Part shown: positions 34,843 to 46,537 of the stretch, piece after piece | Layout of the letters: every line of letters starts with the position of its first letter | Numbering within the stretch: the stretch's first letter is position 1 | Origin: Wyeomyia smithii | Lineage: Eukaryota; Arthropoda; Insecta; Diptera; Culicidae | DNA length: 64,000 nucleotides | NCBI RefSeq assembly: GCF_029784165.1 | Contig: NC_073694.1 | Coordinates: 78,765,542-78,829,541 of the forward strand | Direction: 5' to 3' | Translations under genes and position numbers: made by a program | Notes under the pieces: generated by a model | What the model was told of the DNA's origin: nothing | Seen by the model: only the letters and a program-made list of their open reading frames with translations | Database searches by the model: none

Positions 34843-35382
34843 CTGCAAGTGAAAAATTATTAAATAATCAGTATAGTTTGGAAATAAACCATTCAAAAGG
34901 TCCTGCTAGTCATTTGAGGCTTTGTTGTGGCTTCGAGTTGAGGTTCATGCCAAATTGGTTCATTTTCAATATTTCATTTTGTGCCAAATACCTAATTGTT
35001 ATGCATCGCTGATTTTCTGCTTTCGTTGGAAGGAAACGGCAGTTGAAACATATCGAAGGCTGCAAAACATTTCTGAAATGCTGCGTGGGTTCAAATCGCA
35101 GTTATTTATTATAAGCTGTCAAACCGAACCTAGGTGGAAAAGCCAGTGCTAGTACCAGTTAACCCTAGCCTGCTAAAAAATTAAAAACTCAAGGACTTAT
35201 AGAGATAATTGTAAAATCAACACAAACATTATTCAATTTCTGATAAGCATTCATAAAATCTAAAATTATTTTTTTATTCAGCAAAAAATACTTGCTTTCC
35301 CAACTTTACAACTATGCTCTATCAATTCTTACTGTTTTTTAAGGTACACCTGAACCTGAACGAGACGAATGAAGTGTGTTTT

Positions 35383-35660
35383 GCGATCCGAACTGCTCTT
35401 ACTCGTCTCTTTGGAAATTGCTGTGCAGTCTCCCAACATCGTGTGTTCTACTCGCAAGAATATGAGTAGCACCCGATTCCCGAGTGTAAGAGACATCTCC
35501 GGTACGAGACGGATAAAGTGCGCTGTGACATGCGAGCTGCACTTACTCGTCTCTTTGGAAACGAACGTACAGTGCGATCCGAACTGCTCTTACTCGTCTC
35601 TTTAGAAATTAATGTGCAGTGGCAGTCTCCCAACGGCGTGTGCTTTGCTCTCAAAAAAAC
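35383..35660. repeat. Imperfect tandem repeat of about 190 bp
   Basis: The unit start GCGATCCGAACTGCTCTTACT occurs at 35383 and 35573. The core CTTACTCGTCTCTTT occurs three times (near 35397, 35542 and 35587), and CAGTCTCCCAAC occurs twice. Intronic, function unknown. Confidence 0.7.
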
Positions 35661-35699
35661 GAGTAGCAACCGATCCCTGACTCTTAGATAGAAAATCTT

Positions 35700-38420
35700 T
35701 CTCACCTTCGTCTCTTACTCCTCCCAAATATTGGAGACGTGCAAAGAACCTGCGAGGCGCACGTAAATTTTTTTGCACAGCTTTGAGTAGTAAGGTGATC
35801 CTTGTCTGGGGCTTTCGCGATTCACGATTTGCTGCCACCATCGTACGAGTTTGGGCCTGGTTTTACTCTTCCGGTTTTTTAACCAATATTTTTAAACTTA
35901 ACCACTTGAGGATCAAGGGATGTGAGCTACCCAAATTTTGAACTGGTGATTTTCTTATACTACCTCAATGTTTTGTGCAATTTTTGTATAAAATGTCAAA
36001 ATAGAACATGTGCTGGACACAATTTCGTCATAGGAAGAGTTTAAGAAAAGACTATCAAATATTTAAAAAATACGACGCCCAATAAATGTGTTATGTGCAA
36101 GGTACATCTTTGTTTTACAACCGATAGAAATTACTTCACAGAATATCATAATTAACAAATAGCATATTTCTTTTTTTATCTCTTTGATTGTTGATCTATT
36201 TACATTTTACGATATCTACTGATAAACTTATCTAAAAAATATGTTACCTTTGTTAACCTGTGGCAAATTTTTCTCCATAAAATTCCAGCAAAACTACACT
36301 TAGGCTATCGAGAGTCTTCGGCAGGTTTTTGAAGAACCTGCCGAAGACGTTGGCCACCCTATAAAATTATTCTCTGAAAATTCTCGTTCGATTCTGAACA
36401 ACCTAAAATAAACGAATAGGTAGGTACCTGGGAGGGAGAAACGGATACGAAGTTGTGTGAGTGTCAAAATGAACCAGAATGAGTTGTCATTGACTGTCAA
36501 TTCGAACCAAGCGAAAAAAATCATTTTTCATAATGAGTATTGTTATCACTGAAAGGTATCTCGTTGCTTGCAAAAATATTCATCGCAAAAAGTTTTTGTT
36601 AATAACAATAACAGTTTTTGCGTTTTACATAATAAAAAAAAAATTTGCACATTCAGTTTTTCTGATGTTACTAAAAACTTCGTTTGAGTCATGCATGCGT
36701 TACAGCAAGAAAATAGTTACACGCTATCAAAAAACGACTCATGTGCGTGTTCTGTATTTTGAGTGTAGTATTTGTTTCTTCCTCCCAGGTAGATATCAAC
36801 ATATCAGAATTACAGTCAATTCGGGTTATTCGCGTCGAAAGAGATTTTGAAGGCTGTTCACACCTACGTGATATGTAATTCTCAAAATGTGCGTGATGAC
36901 AAAAGCAAAAATATTTCTTTCCTTCTTTTTCGCATGCAAAAACCAAACAAATATCAGCAACACCGTTAACGCGAATACCGTATTGTTCTGAAGTGGTTAA
37001 ACCTTGCACAAAGCACTTGACTGATCAAGCATTCCGTACGCTCGAATGACAAAATAACGAGATTTGTGAATTCGCGTTTTTGCGTTAGAGCGAATATTGC
37101 TCTACACTAAAATTAGTCATAAATCACAAAAAAAAAAAACATGAATACTTGCTCAGCAATTCATAGTTCTAAGTTTAATTTTGTGAACTTGTCTCTCAAC
37201 ACTTTCAAATGTCATACACATTTCGTCACTCACCACCAATTGCTTATGGTAATATGATACACTTTAACAGAGCTGAACAGGCCCTCGAATTTCTGATTTA
37301 CATAGATAGTCTCTCAAAAAAATCATATTACGATTTTTTCCATTAAGATGAAAACCGACGAAAATCGGGGGTGTTAAGTTCTATGTGGAAATACATCAGC
37401 AAAAAATATAACGAGGACAGAAAACAATGAAAAAGAAGTTGCTAAAAGTGCTGTATTCTGAAATTTCGTTTTAAAAATAATGTTTTTTACTCGAACTAAT
37501 GATTATTTTTACAAGATAACAAAAAACAGGCTTGATGAAGCTAGTCTCCAAGTTAATAAGAATTTCCTTCGAGTAACGGAACTATCGAAATTGATGTAGA
37601 TTTAATAGCTCTATTCGCTACTGCATATTGTTTATAAGTTTTAAGTATTTGACTATCGCAATGATCTCATATTGCGAAAACTTCGAAATGGAACTTTGAT
37701 TATAAGAATGGTAAATTAGAATGATCAATTATTCTAACGTACTATAGCCCACAATTCTAACATCATAAACAATTAAAAAAAATTGTAAATGGGAGGTGAT
37801 AGAATATGTTAGCATATCTGTCTTGAAAGGCAAAATCTTGCATGATGTCAATAATGTGTTTATCAGTTGTTTTCCCGAAAACGAATTTTCCTGTTTTGTT
37901 TAGTTACAATCACTCACATGATTCATTCTAAGAATATTTTCCTCATATACAACACAAACAACTACGAATAACGTCGATGAAGCATTGTGCAAGAAAAAAG
38001 TTGGCAAGAAAGTCAAAATACTTTTCCCCGATCTCTGTGCTGACGGCATGGACGTGTGAACGACCGAATCTATACAGCCGTAATAGCATACGAAGATTAA
38101 AAAAAATCACAGGAGGGTTGTGTGCAAAGCCACGACCGCAAGGTTGAAGTAGAATACATTTACAAGAAAGATAACCCGGCTGCTTGCGTGTCAGTCATTT
38201 CTAAATCGGATTTGTTTCGTATATACCGCTTGTTAAGCACAGTATCAACAAATCGTAATGAACATCATACTGCTGTGCATTTGCAGCAGCATCAAACCTC
38301 AGTTGCAGTTTATTAATAACCATTCATTATGCTCTTCCAAATACATTTAGTAGCCTTGAAAAAGGGCGATTGCTGCAATTGCAACTTTCATTCAACTATT
38401 GCATAAATGCTTCATGGTCA
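35700..38420. other. dunce intron sequence, nothing recognised
   Basis: No coding or clear transposon feature apart from a perfect 14-bp hairpin at 36314-36348 (GTCTTCGGCAGGTT, 7-base loop) and an inverted TACCTGGGAGG pair near 36425 and 36785 that may be remnants of a small element. Confidence 0.4.
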
Positions 38421-39790
38421 GATATACCAGCTGCAACTACTACGCTATCCATAGCCATGCCACAGTTGTGGCCGCTATATGCTACCATTGGTATCCGCTG
38501 CCCCTGCATCAGCTGGCCTAGCTGCTATAGATGCTGAGATCCGCTGCAACTGGTGCGCTATCCATTGCTATGCACAGTGGGGAATCGCTGGCCATCAGCC
38601 AAAAAAATTTTTTTTCGTTAGCTGTTTCATAATATTTTTTCCTTTATTGCTATAACATTCAAGTGTCTAAATCCAAAATTTGGGCGCAATATCATGAAAT
38701 CTGAATTTTTTATGACTTTTCAAAGCTTGGCGAACTGACGATTTTTGTCTTTTTTTTTAAAAAAAGTACATTACTTTGAAACGCTCTGTAGCTTCAAGGA
38801 TACCTTGGATTTTTTTGACGTCAAAGGAAAAGTTGTTGTAAATATTGTGCAAAACAAACCCTTTTCATTAGATATGGTAAAATTTGGTTATAGTAGGCCT
38901 GACACTAAAAAAAATTTAAAAAAACCTGATTTTTGGTAGAAAAGAAGCTTAAAAGTTTAGTTGCCGCAGTTTGCCACGGTTGTGACTACATTCAAAATTT
39001 AGGTAAAACAAAAAACAGTCGTCGCACTCCGCATCTTTTCGTATTCATTTAGAACGTTGTGTCATTCCAGTGTCTTGGTTTTCAAATTCATAAATTTGTT
39101 GAATTTTATTATGGAGCCTTTAATTTCAGCGGCACCACCTAATTCACTGTCTAGTAAGTTGTCAAGTCATGGTGTTATACATGTATTTAAATGTCCTCTC
39201 TCAACCATAGAACCCTGATTAGGAAAATCACTAGAAGAAATGAAAATTGCAGCGAAAGACATTTTTCTTGCTGATAAGTATAATGAATTTCAAATTTTCT
39301 GGAAACAATTCAACACAAGATTCAAGCGATCACAGCGGAAGATGATGATGATGATGATGACTTTTTCAATTTGTAATTAGTTTGTGTTACTTATGTTGTT
39401 TTAGTTTATTTGAAAAAATATATATATTTAAAATTTTTTTAGTTCGATGGGTCGTCCATAAATAACGTTTTTTTTTTCAATGGGGAAGACGCCCGGTGGC
39501 ACTACTTGTGGTCAAAGATCATATAACTCTATAAAAAGGAAGAAAGTGCCAAAAAATATTAAAAATTGGGTTTCGTGCTTTATGGGCGGCCCCAAACATG
39601 AAATGGATGCCAAATTCGTGATCAGCGCCCCAAAATTATGTAAATACCATGTTTTAGTCGCATTTATCGAATTTTTTTTTTGCTTTGCCAGCCCCACTGT
39701 GCTATGCCACAGCTGTGGCCGCTATCCACTTTCGCTGGTATCCACTGCACTGCTAGTGCTGCTGCTAAGGATGGACGACTACTGTTGTCG
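38420..39790. repeat. CTG/CCGCTATCC-rich minisatellite, split by an insertion
   Basis: 38420-38565 and 39708-39790 share units such as CCACAGTTGTGGCCGCTAT (or CCACAGCTGTGG) and GCTATCCA. A 1.1-kb hAT-like element at 38574-39699 separates them. Confidence 0.65.
38566..39707. mobile_element. hAT-like non-autonomous element
   Basis: The element is 38574-39699, from CAGTGGGG near its left end to CCCCACTG at its right end, with CTGGC/GCCAG also inverted. It is flanked by an 8-bp direct repeat TGCTATGC (38566-38573 and 39700-39707). The interior has a (GAT)n run at about 39337-39360 and no transposase that I recognise. The segment from 39433, GGGTCGTCCATAAATAACG, resembles the end of another small element. 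Confidence 0.75.
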
Positions 39791-40196
39791 CTTTCTAGAA
39801 CTTTTATGAGCGGCTTCGGCTGAAACAGGCTCTTATATAGGCCAAATAGCATATTTTAAACTGCAAGGTATATGATTATGTCGACCGTGCTTGGGAAGCA
39901 ATCTCATAACGACCAATCAGAGGTCTAATTTTCCGTTTTGACAAGGCTTAACTATTTTCAATAGTACAATAGTTTGAATAATAAAATTACAATTATCTTC
40001 ATTTTGGAAGAATCTTAGAAGATTTTCCAATCTATTGCTGCAAAAACGAAGGAAGTCCATCGAATACTAACCGATTTATTAGCATTTGAAATTGGACATA
40101 TTTTTCACTTTTTTCGGTTTTAGATTTTCATTTCACATCCCTATGTACTTTACGAACTAATTTCATTTTTTGTCATATTGACTTACATTTTAAGTT

Positions 40197-40387
40197 TAGT
40201 AAAGCGGGAAATGTATGTAGTTTCGCGGGAATGCGAAGATGAACGGGAATAGAAGGTGTGACTAGAATTAGAAAAAATTTTCCCCCGTCTGGACGAGGGA
40301 AAAAATTTTTTTCTAATTCTAGTCACACCTTCTATTCCCGTTCATCTTCGCATTCCCGCGAAACTACATACATTTCCCGCTTTACTA
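40197..40387. repeat. Perfect 75-bp inverted repeat (hairpin)
   Basis: Arms 40197-40271 and 40313-40387 are exact reverse complements by direct comparison. The near-palindrome continues inward for about 15 bases, leaving a very short loop. An 11-bp direct repeat ATCCCTATGTA lies at 40137-40147 and 40387-40397. On the transcribed minus strand it is about 200 bases downstream of the UCR1 exon donor. Confidence 0.93.
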
Positions 40388-40437
40388 TCCCTATGTAGCC
40401 GAACTTCCTGAGAGAAGTATTCTACTTCAAAATATAG

Positions 40438-40566
40438 TAGGGGTCTTCACATCGAGCTCGTATACGAATACCGAGCCGTAAACTGTGTATCTTCCATTAC
40501 TCGTCAATGGAGGTGAGTATTTTTACGGCTGGGTATTTGTTTACGAGCTCGACATGAATCCCCCTA
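40438..40566. mobile_element. 125-bp TA-flanked MITE next to UCR1 exon
   Basis: 40440-40564 with imperfect inverted ends of about 45 bp (left GGGGTCTTCAC, later CGAGCTCGTA and AGCCGTAAA; inverted at the right) and TA on both sides. Its edge is about 29 bases from the UCR1 exon donor. Core and right half recur at 42878-42967. Confidence 0.75.
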
Positions 40567-40593
40567 GTATATACGAATACGATCTATACTTAC

Positions 40594-40695
40594 TTGGGCG
40601 GTGTAACATTCGTCAAGCTGTAGAAGTTCGATCGTATCGAACGTAGGCTTGCCAGAATTTGCGCAAACGGTGTTACGATCAAATCTTCCAAATGT
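40594..40695 (-). CDS. dnc: dunce exon: UCR1 core
   Basis: 102 bp, too short to appear as an open frame, found by translation. Encodes HLEDLIVTPFAQILASLRS and IRSNFYSLTNVTPP. HxEDLIVTPFAQVLASLR is the signature of UCR1. Acceptor CGCTCCCAG, donor GTAAGTATAG. The first base completes the split Arg codon from 57502 and the last two begin the Lys codon finished at 34842. Confidence 0.96.
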
Positions 40696-41232
40696 CTGGG
40701 AGCGTAGTGATAGTGATCATGACGTTGACAGCCAACAAAATGCACCAGTTTTCAGGCATGATACGGGGCGAGTATGAAAAAAATAGAACAGAAATCACGA
40801 ATTATTATTATTGCAGTTGGCGAAAAAACGTAGAGTATAACGAGTGTCCCGAAAGCGTAGGTTTTGGCAGTATACCAACATGTGAACATTAAATTTAGTT
40901 CCGCGCAACATCAAAGCAGTCGTTAGAATCGTGCTGGTTCTGTAAGCTAGAAGTATGGAGTATTCGTAAAGTTATTATTCTGTCGCAATCCATTCAAAAT
41001 CTGTCGAGCAGTACATCTACCGTTCGTATCTGTTTCATATGATTTAAAAAAGTGACGAGTGTTTAAATACCTGGATGAATTCATTAACACTTCAGATTTC
41101 AATTCTTTTTATATGTAACTTAAAACTGAGAAAAACTACTCCAGCAGAAAACCCATAGTTGGTAGATTTGAAAATTTTAAAAATTTTATGATAGCGTGGC
41201 AGGATTTTATTGACTATTTGAGCTAGCCGCGA

Positions 41233-41538
41233 TTAGGCGACGTCCATAACTTATGTAACGCAAAAAAAAACAATTTTTCGAAACTCACCCCCCTCCCCTG
41301 TGTATAAAAACGTAACGTCACCACCTACCCCCCATAAAAATTACATAACGCTGTAACACAACTCGGTCAAATTCTTTTTTGAAGCAAAATTACGGCCTCC
41401 TCGGAGAGGTGAGCAAGATATTTTTATTGTTACGTAAGGATGATCGTGCCTCTCCCCTCCACTATGTAACAATTCGTAACGCTCAAGGGTATCCCCCCTT
41501 ACCCTATAAGCGTTACGTACTTTATGGATGCCGCCTTA
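41233..41538. mobile_element. PIF/Harbinger-type MITE, second copy
   Basis: 300 bp (41236-41535). Ends GGCGACGTCCATAACTTATG and, inverted, GGCGGCATCCATAAAGTACG; TTA duplications at 41233-41235 and 41536-41538. The interior has GTAACG and CCCCTCCCC blocks like 29359-29628. Confidence 0.88.
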
Positions 41539-41643
41539 GGAACAACCGGAAGACTTGATACCACTAGCAGAATTGAAAACCTTTCATAGAAATTTTAATC
41601 ACCTTATTATCGTAACATTTCCATCAATACTTTTAAAATATTG

Positions 41644-42306
41644 TCAAAGTCTTGGTGCTACATTCCGATTCGAAACTTGACTTGCTTTTCATTATACACA
41701 GACTTCGAAGCCAACTGTTTGATGTACAGGACAATCCAGTTCCACGGCACTTTTTGAGATTTGCTTTTCGTAAATTGTCATGGACGGATCGCTTCCGTCT
41801 GCCAAGCTATGAAAGTCGCTGCTTATTAATACGTCTGGAGGCTCTGGCTCTTCGTAGAGACACGGCCAGGGCATTGTTTACCACAGTCCTTTTGCAAGGC
41901 CTCATAGACTACCCCGCTTTCTTGGAACAACTGAATTTAAACGTGCTACCTCGTGCCCTGCGGAACAATTCTACGCTACGACTGGCTGCTCAAAGACCTA
42001 TCTACAGAATTTTTGGATGCAATAGATGGTCTCAAATGATTATTCAACAGAGTATCTGCTCTTTTCGACTTCAATTTATCTTGAACGCTTTTTCGATATC
42101 GTTTATTTTTTTTTTTTAATCTGACTAGTTCAAATGTAATATTGTTGCATTCTCGTTTCGTTATATGTATTGACTCTCTGAAGATAATTTTTGCTGTTAG
42201 CTTTAAGTTACACCATTGGGGCACCTGCTTGCCTGTTGGTGAATAGACCAAATAAACTATGGCTCTGGTAAAAAAAATTGCGGAGCTAGCGCTACGATCC
42301 TAGTGA
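41644..42306 (-). mobile_element. SINE interrupted by a non-LTR fragment
   Basis: SINE tail and body at 41644-41735 (CTTGGTGCTACATTCCG to TGTACAGGACAAT) continue at about 42277-42302 (ATTGCGGAGCTAGCG to GATCCTAGTGAC). Between them sits 41736-42276, described separately. The tRNA-like head is missing. Confidence 0.78.
41736..42276 (+). pseudogene. 3' end of a Jockey/Loa-like reverse transcriptase, with poly(A)
   Basis: Encodes the C-terminal tail typical of mosquito non-LTR elements, for example WTDRFRLPSYESRCLL and LRNNSTLRLAAQRPIY, then a 3' UTR and an A8 run at its end. A 5'-truncated insertion into the SINE. It is open from the junction to 42119, but only because of the short length. Confidence 0.75.
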
Positions 42307-42877
42307 CCCAGAGCCGCGAAATTTCGAAACTACAAAATGAATATCACATTACGGCAATTACATTCTCTCAGATTGAGACTGATATTAAGTGCCTCCTGTG
42401 CCAATTCTCATTGAAAATCATGTCAGTGAAAAAATGATATTGTCTAGAAACATGTTAAATATATTTGATCTGAGCCAATCTAATGCATAAAACTGATGAA
42501 ATAATGAGCATCTACATTCTCAAACACATGAACATCGCTAAAACAACGATGCGCGTGAGAAATCGCAGTAGTCAGCATTACGATAGGGCTCAAAAGTTTC
42601 GTCTTCTCGAAAAAAGATCATCCAAAAAAATTTTTTTTCCTATAAGGTACACCAGATCTCGACGTTTCATGCATCTTTTAGACATTTGGCATAAAAAAAT
42701 TCGATATCGACGATATCATGAACTTTTACCTGTGCATTTTATCCGTCAGAAAGTTTAAACATTGGTCGCTTTGAGGGATGTGTTCCCAAAGGCCGATTTA
42801 GCTGAAATTTTGCATGGAGACTTGAACCCTACCGCTGAACGATATTCGAATGACCTTTTTTCATACATCTCACTGGC

Positions 42878-42967
42878 ACCCTACGTATATCTTCCATTAC
42901 TCGTCAATTGAGGTGAGTATTTTTACGGCTGGGTATTTGAATACAAGCTCGATATGAATATAAAGTA
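42878..42967. mobile_element. Partial copy of the 40440-40564 MITE
   Basis: TATCTTCCATTACTCGTCAA, then GGTGAGTATTTTTACGGCTG and a degenerate right end. The left inverted end is absent. Confidence 0.6.
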
Positions 42968-43159
42968 AATGTACGTAGCTCTTACTCAGTTAGAGTAAAA
43001 CTAGCTGAACCTGCGTAAAAAATTGGTCCCCTGAAACTCAATTACACAATGTAAACCTGCTTATTTAAGTTAGAAATTTGTAGATTTTTTTCTTTAATAA
43101 GGAGGTTTTTAACCACAAGCTGGCTCGCCACTTTAAGACATAAATGATAAAGTTTATAT

Positions 43160-43250
43160 CCCTGCTTTATTTCCGGGAAATTCCGGGAATATAAACCCGG
43201 AAAACCGGATTTTCGGGAATAAGAAAATTCTTACGGGACACCCCTAACGC
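43160..43250. repeat. CCGGGAA-rich short palindromic stretch
   Basis: Alternating CCGGGAA, TTCCGGGAA and CCGGAAAACCGG motifs. It looks like the end of an unidentified small element. The rest of 42310-43500 shows nothing clear. Confidence 0.35.
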
Positions 43251-43544
43251 TTATTTGAAAATAAATGGGCTTCTGAATCTTTAGGTGCTAAAACAATCGA
43301 AATGGGACGAAAACTGCAAACGGTATAAGAATTTTAATTTGTGAGTACCCGGGTACTCCGTTGGACGCGTAAAGATCCTTTTTTTTTGTCGAGCACATAA
43401 CGGTTTTAAACTGCTTACTCCACAAAAAATAACGGTTATTAAATAAAAGTTCTCTGTATCCAGTTTCGCAACAAAAATTGGAAAAAAATGGAGACGGCTG
43501 GGCCTAGCAAGCGTCACGACAAACATGAATGTCTGTTCTCTGTG

Positions 43545-44125
43545 CTAACAGTCTCTTCCAAGCCGAGACTCGAACCTACGAAAGCTGGCTTGATGAAGGT
43601 AAAAGCAAAGCAAAGCCTTGGGGCTACATTTCGTTTTGGAACTCGACCTCCTGTTTATTATACACAGACTTCGCTGTTTAGTGTACATGACAATTGCGGG
43701 GCTAGCGCTACTCCTGCTGACTACGATCCTACTGGCACTTACAGCAAAGACGAGATAACAAGATACTTAAGTGTCAGATCTTCTCATATACCTTGTGAAC
43801 TTCAAGTAATGTGGCGCCCCCGAAGGACTACCAGAAACATTGATGGTGAATGTGTGTGTGTGTGTAATGTGCATAAATACAAGCTTGACAATTACAACTA
43901 CAGAAACGTTATGTCAAACGTGCCAAACCGATAACACGTACACAGACACAGTTGATGGATTATACGTGTTGAGGGCGTTTCGATTTTATTTCTAATCAAA
44001 TGCAAGGAGCTGTGTGTCTTGTTATTGCTCGCCTTAGTTTAAGTCTCTCCCGAGCCGAGACTCGAACTTACGACGACTGGCTTGTTAGGCAAGAATCGTA
44101 CCTCGGGACTGGCTGGGAGATGAAG
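43545..44125 (-). mobile_element. SINE cluster, two copies, one interrupted
   Basis: 43545-43596 is a tRNA-like head (GACTCGAACCTACGAAAGC on the + strand). 43600-43744 is the tail and body of another copy. Its head continues at 44038-44125 (CGAGCCGAGACTCGAAC). About 290 bp of unrelated DNA with a (TG)n run (43850-43865) separates body and head. The body also has a small internal duplication near 43712. Confidence 0.7.
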
Positions 44126-44421
44126 GTACTCAGAAACAAATTGAGGTCAAAGCAACTTGTCTTACTAGGCAGTCGATTTGTTAATTTTTTAAGTCTTGAA
44201 TGGTCAGGTGCAAAAAATGAGTAAAGGTTTGGTTTGAATTCACAACTGGCAAACTTTTGTTGCGGGTGAGAAGAATCATAATCGAATTAAATTTTCAAGG
44301 CGTTGGCATTCTTCTTATTACCTGCTAACAAAGGAAGAATGGTCGTTAAATCGGTCGTTTTTCATACGATCTTCCTAGGGTGGTCGGTATTACCGACTTT
44401 TCGAAAAACCGGTATTTCGGT

Positions 44422-44764
44422 ATCCAGCTTTCCAGGAGTGGTAATGACGGACAGAGCACGCAGCCCATTTTGACGTTTTCTGTAGGTCAGGAAATTTTCA
44501 GTCACAGTAACGGAGTAGAAAATAGAACACCGTCGTAACGTAGCTTAGCAACTTCAACAAACAATGGGTGTTTTGTTATTCAAGTTTCGTCGTGCGCATG
44601 CGCCGATCAAAATAAACAAAGCTGTTTATGAAAGTTGCTATGTTACGTTGCAACATTTTTATGTTTTTTATTCCGTTACTGCGATTGAAAACTACCCGAC
44701 CTACAGAAAACGTCAAAATGGGCTGCGTGCTCTGTCCGCCATTACCGCTCGTGGAAAGCTGGAT
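44422..44764. mobile_element. 343-bp MITE, copy 1
   Basis: Inverted ends of about 65 bp beginning ATCCAGCTTTCCA. Interior includes TGGGTGTTTTGTTATT and a CGTGCGCATGCGC palindrome. The small open frame across it recurs in copy 2 and is not judged to be a gene. Confidence 0.88.
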
Positions 44765-44816
44765 TCATAAAAATAAAAACCGGTAAAAAACCGGTATTTT
44801 AATTTTTTTCGGATGA

Positions 44817-45159
44817 ATCCAGCTTTCCATAAGCGGTAATGGCGGACAGAGCACGCAGCCCAGTCTGACGTTTTCTGTAGGTCTGAGAATTCTCAATCGC
44901 AGTAACGGAGTACAACATATAACAACGTCGTAACGTAGCATAGCAACTTTAACAAACAATGGGTGTTTTGTTATTTAAATTTCGACGTGCGCATGCGCGG
45001 ATCAAAATAAACAAAACTGTTTATGAAAGTTGCTATGCTACGTTGCAAATTTTTCATGTTTTTCACTTCGCTACTGCGATTGAAAATTACCCGACCTACA
45101 GAAAACGTCACAATGGGCTGCGTGCACTGTCCGCCATTACCGCTCGTGGAAAGCTAGAT
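44817..45159. mobile_element. 343-bp MITE, copy 2
   Basis: Same length and orientation as 44422-44764, about 90% alike by eye, 52 bp further on. The spacer contains ACCGGTAAAAAACCGGTATT, matching the ends of the hAT composite. Confidence 0.88.
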
Positions 45160-46537
45160 ACAAACCAGGGGTGACTAATGGTCTTGGAACCTACTTGTTC
45201 AACTACGAAATTCTGAAAACTATTTATAGTCTCAGGTTGCATCTATGGACGTGCCACTTTATAATTATGTTTTTGAATTTATGAGTACCGTAAACTGGGG
45301 TGACTTTGATCACCGGGGTGACTTTGATCACTGTACCTCTTTTTTGAAAATGTGGTAAAAAAGCGCTCGTAGTGCTTGGGACTTGTCGTAATCTTCACTA
45401 AATGCGTGGATATATGTTCGCATTGCTACTACTCATGCATTTCCTGCTATTTAAAGAGAGTTTTTCATGCTAAAATATTAATTGAATATAAAATGTATTT
45501 TTGGCGATTTTTGTTGCATACAAACAATCGGTTCAAGCAGATTCAAAACAACAAGTTGCAATACGTAAAGTTTTTTTATTTTGTTCCCAGATTAGTTCTT
45601 AAGATGAACAAATATTATAACAATACATTTTATTGTTATTTTTGCAAGTTTTTCCTCAAAGGCAATGTTGAGTCCCAATATTCTCCACAGCGTATTACAT
45701 ATTTCTTCTTAACAAAAACCCAAGACGTGAAGTAACATGCAAATTTGGCCAATTTCATAAGTCAAATTCCTCGTGGACTAGTTTTTGATGATTTTAGACC
45801 ACCTTCTCTCTCAGTGGATAACAATTCATATATATTCTAAAAATTTTGTATGAATCTCGTACATTCGCCATTATAAACTGTTCACGTAGAATGTGAATGG
45901 CCCCCAAATTGCTTTCCATATTTATAAACCCGTTTAAGGCTGTTCAATTTAGTGAAAGTAGCAAAGTGTTACACCAAATTCATGAAAAAAATGAAGTGAT
46001 CAAAGTCACCTCGGAATGATGATTGGTGTAAAATTTTTAGAGCATATTTAAAAACAGCAAAAATGTTGCTAAACTTTTGAAGTAGTGACTGAATCTTTTT
46101 AAATGCATGCCAGTACTTATTTTAAAAATGTCGAATAATATTTTTTTTTCCTTCATCTATAGTTTATTTGACACGGCACAAATACAATTCAATGTTTAAT
46201 GGCGCCAATTATATCTGGTAGCTTACTTTCTAAAGTATCTTAATAACTAAAAGCAAATTTTTTATCCTCGCTGCCGACTACGAGCTGAAACTAAATCTAA
46301 CTTAAAGTTAGAATATTTTGCATTGAAAGCACAGGTTTGCTGTTTGATGGTTTTCATTGCCATAGGTAAGCAGCATATTAAATTTGTTCCGCTGCTGGAC
46401 CAAGATATTACGGACTGGCATATTGGGTTGTTTCCATCGGGCCTTGAGAGTATCGTGCGGGTCTGATTGCTGTTTCCGGATCCGGGGTCCTAACGTGTTC
46501 TTGTCGTTTGGTTGGATGTAGGCGGAAGGGGATAGGA

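Noticed and set aside
44564..45174. Two similar small frames starting MGVLLFKFRRAHA
   Set aside because: They are the interior of two copies of a 343-bp MITE. Similarity comes from the repeat, not from a gene family.
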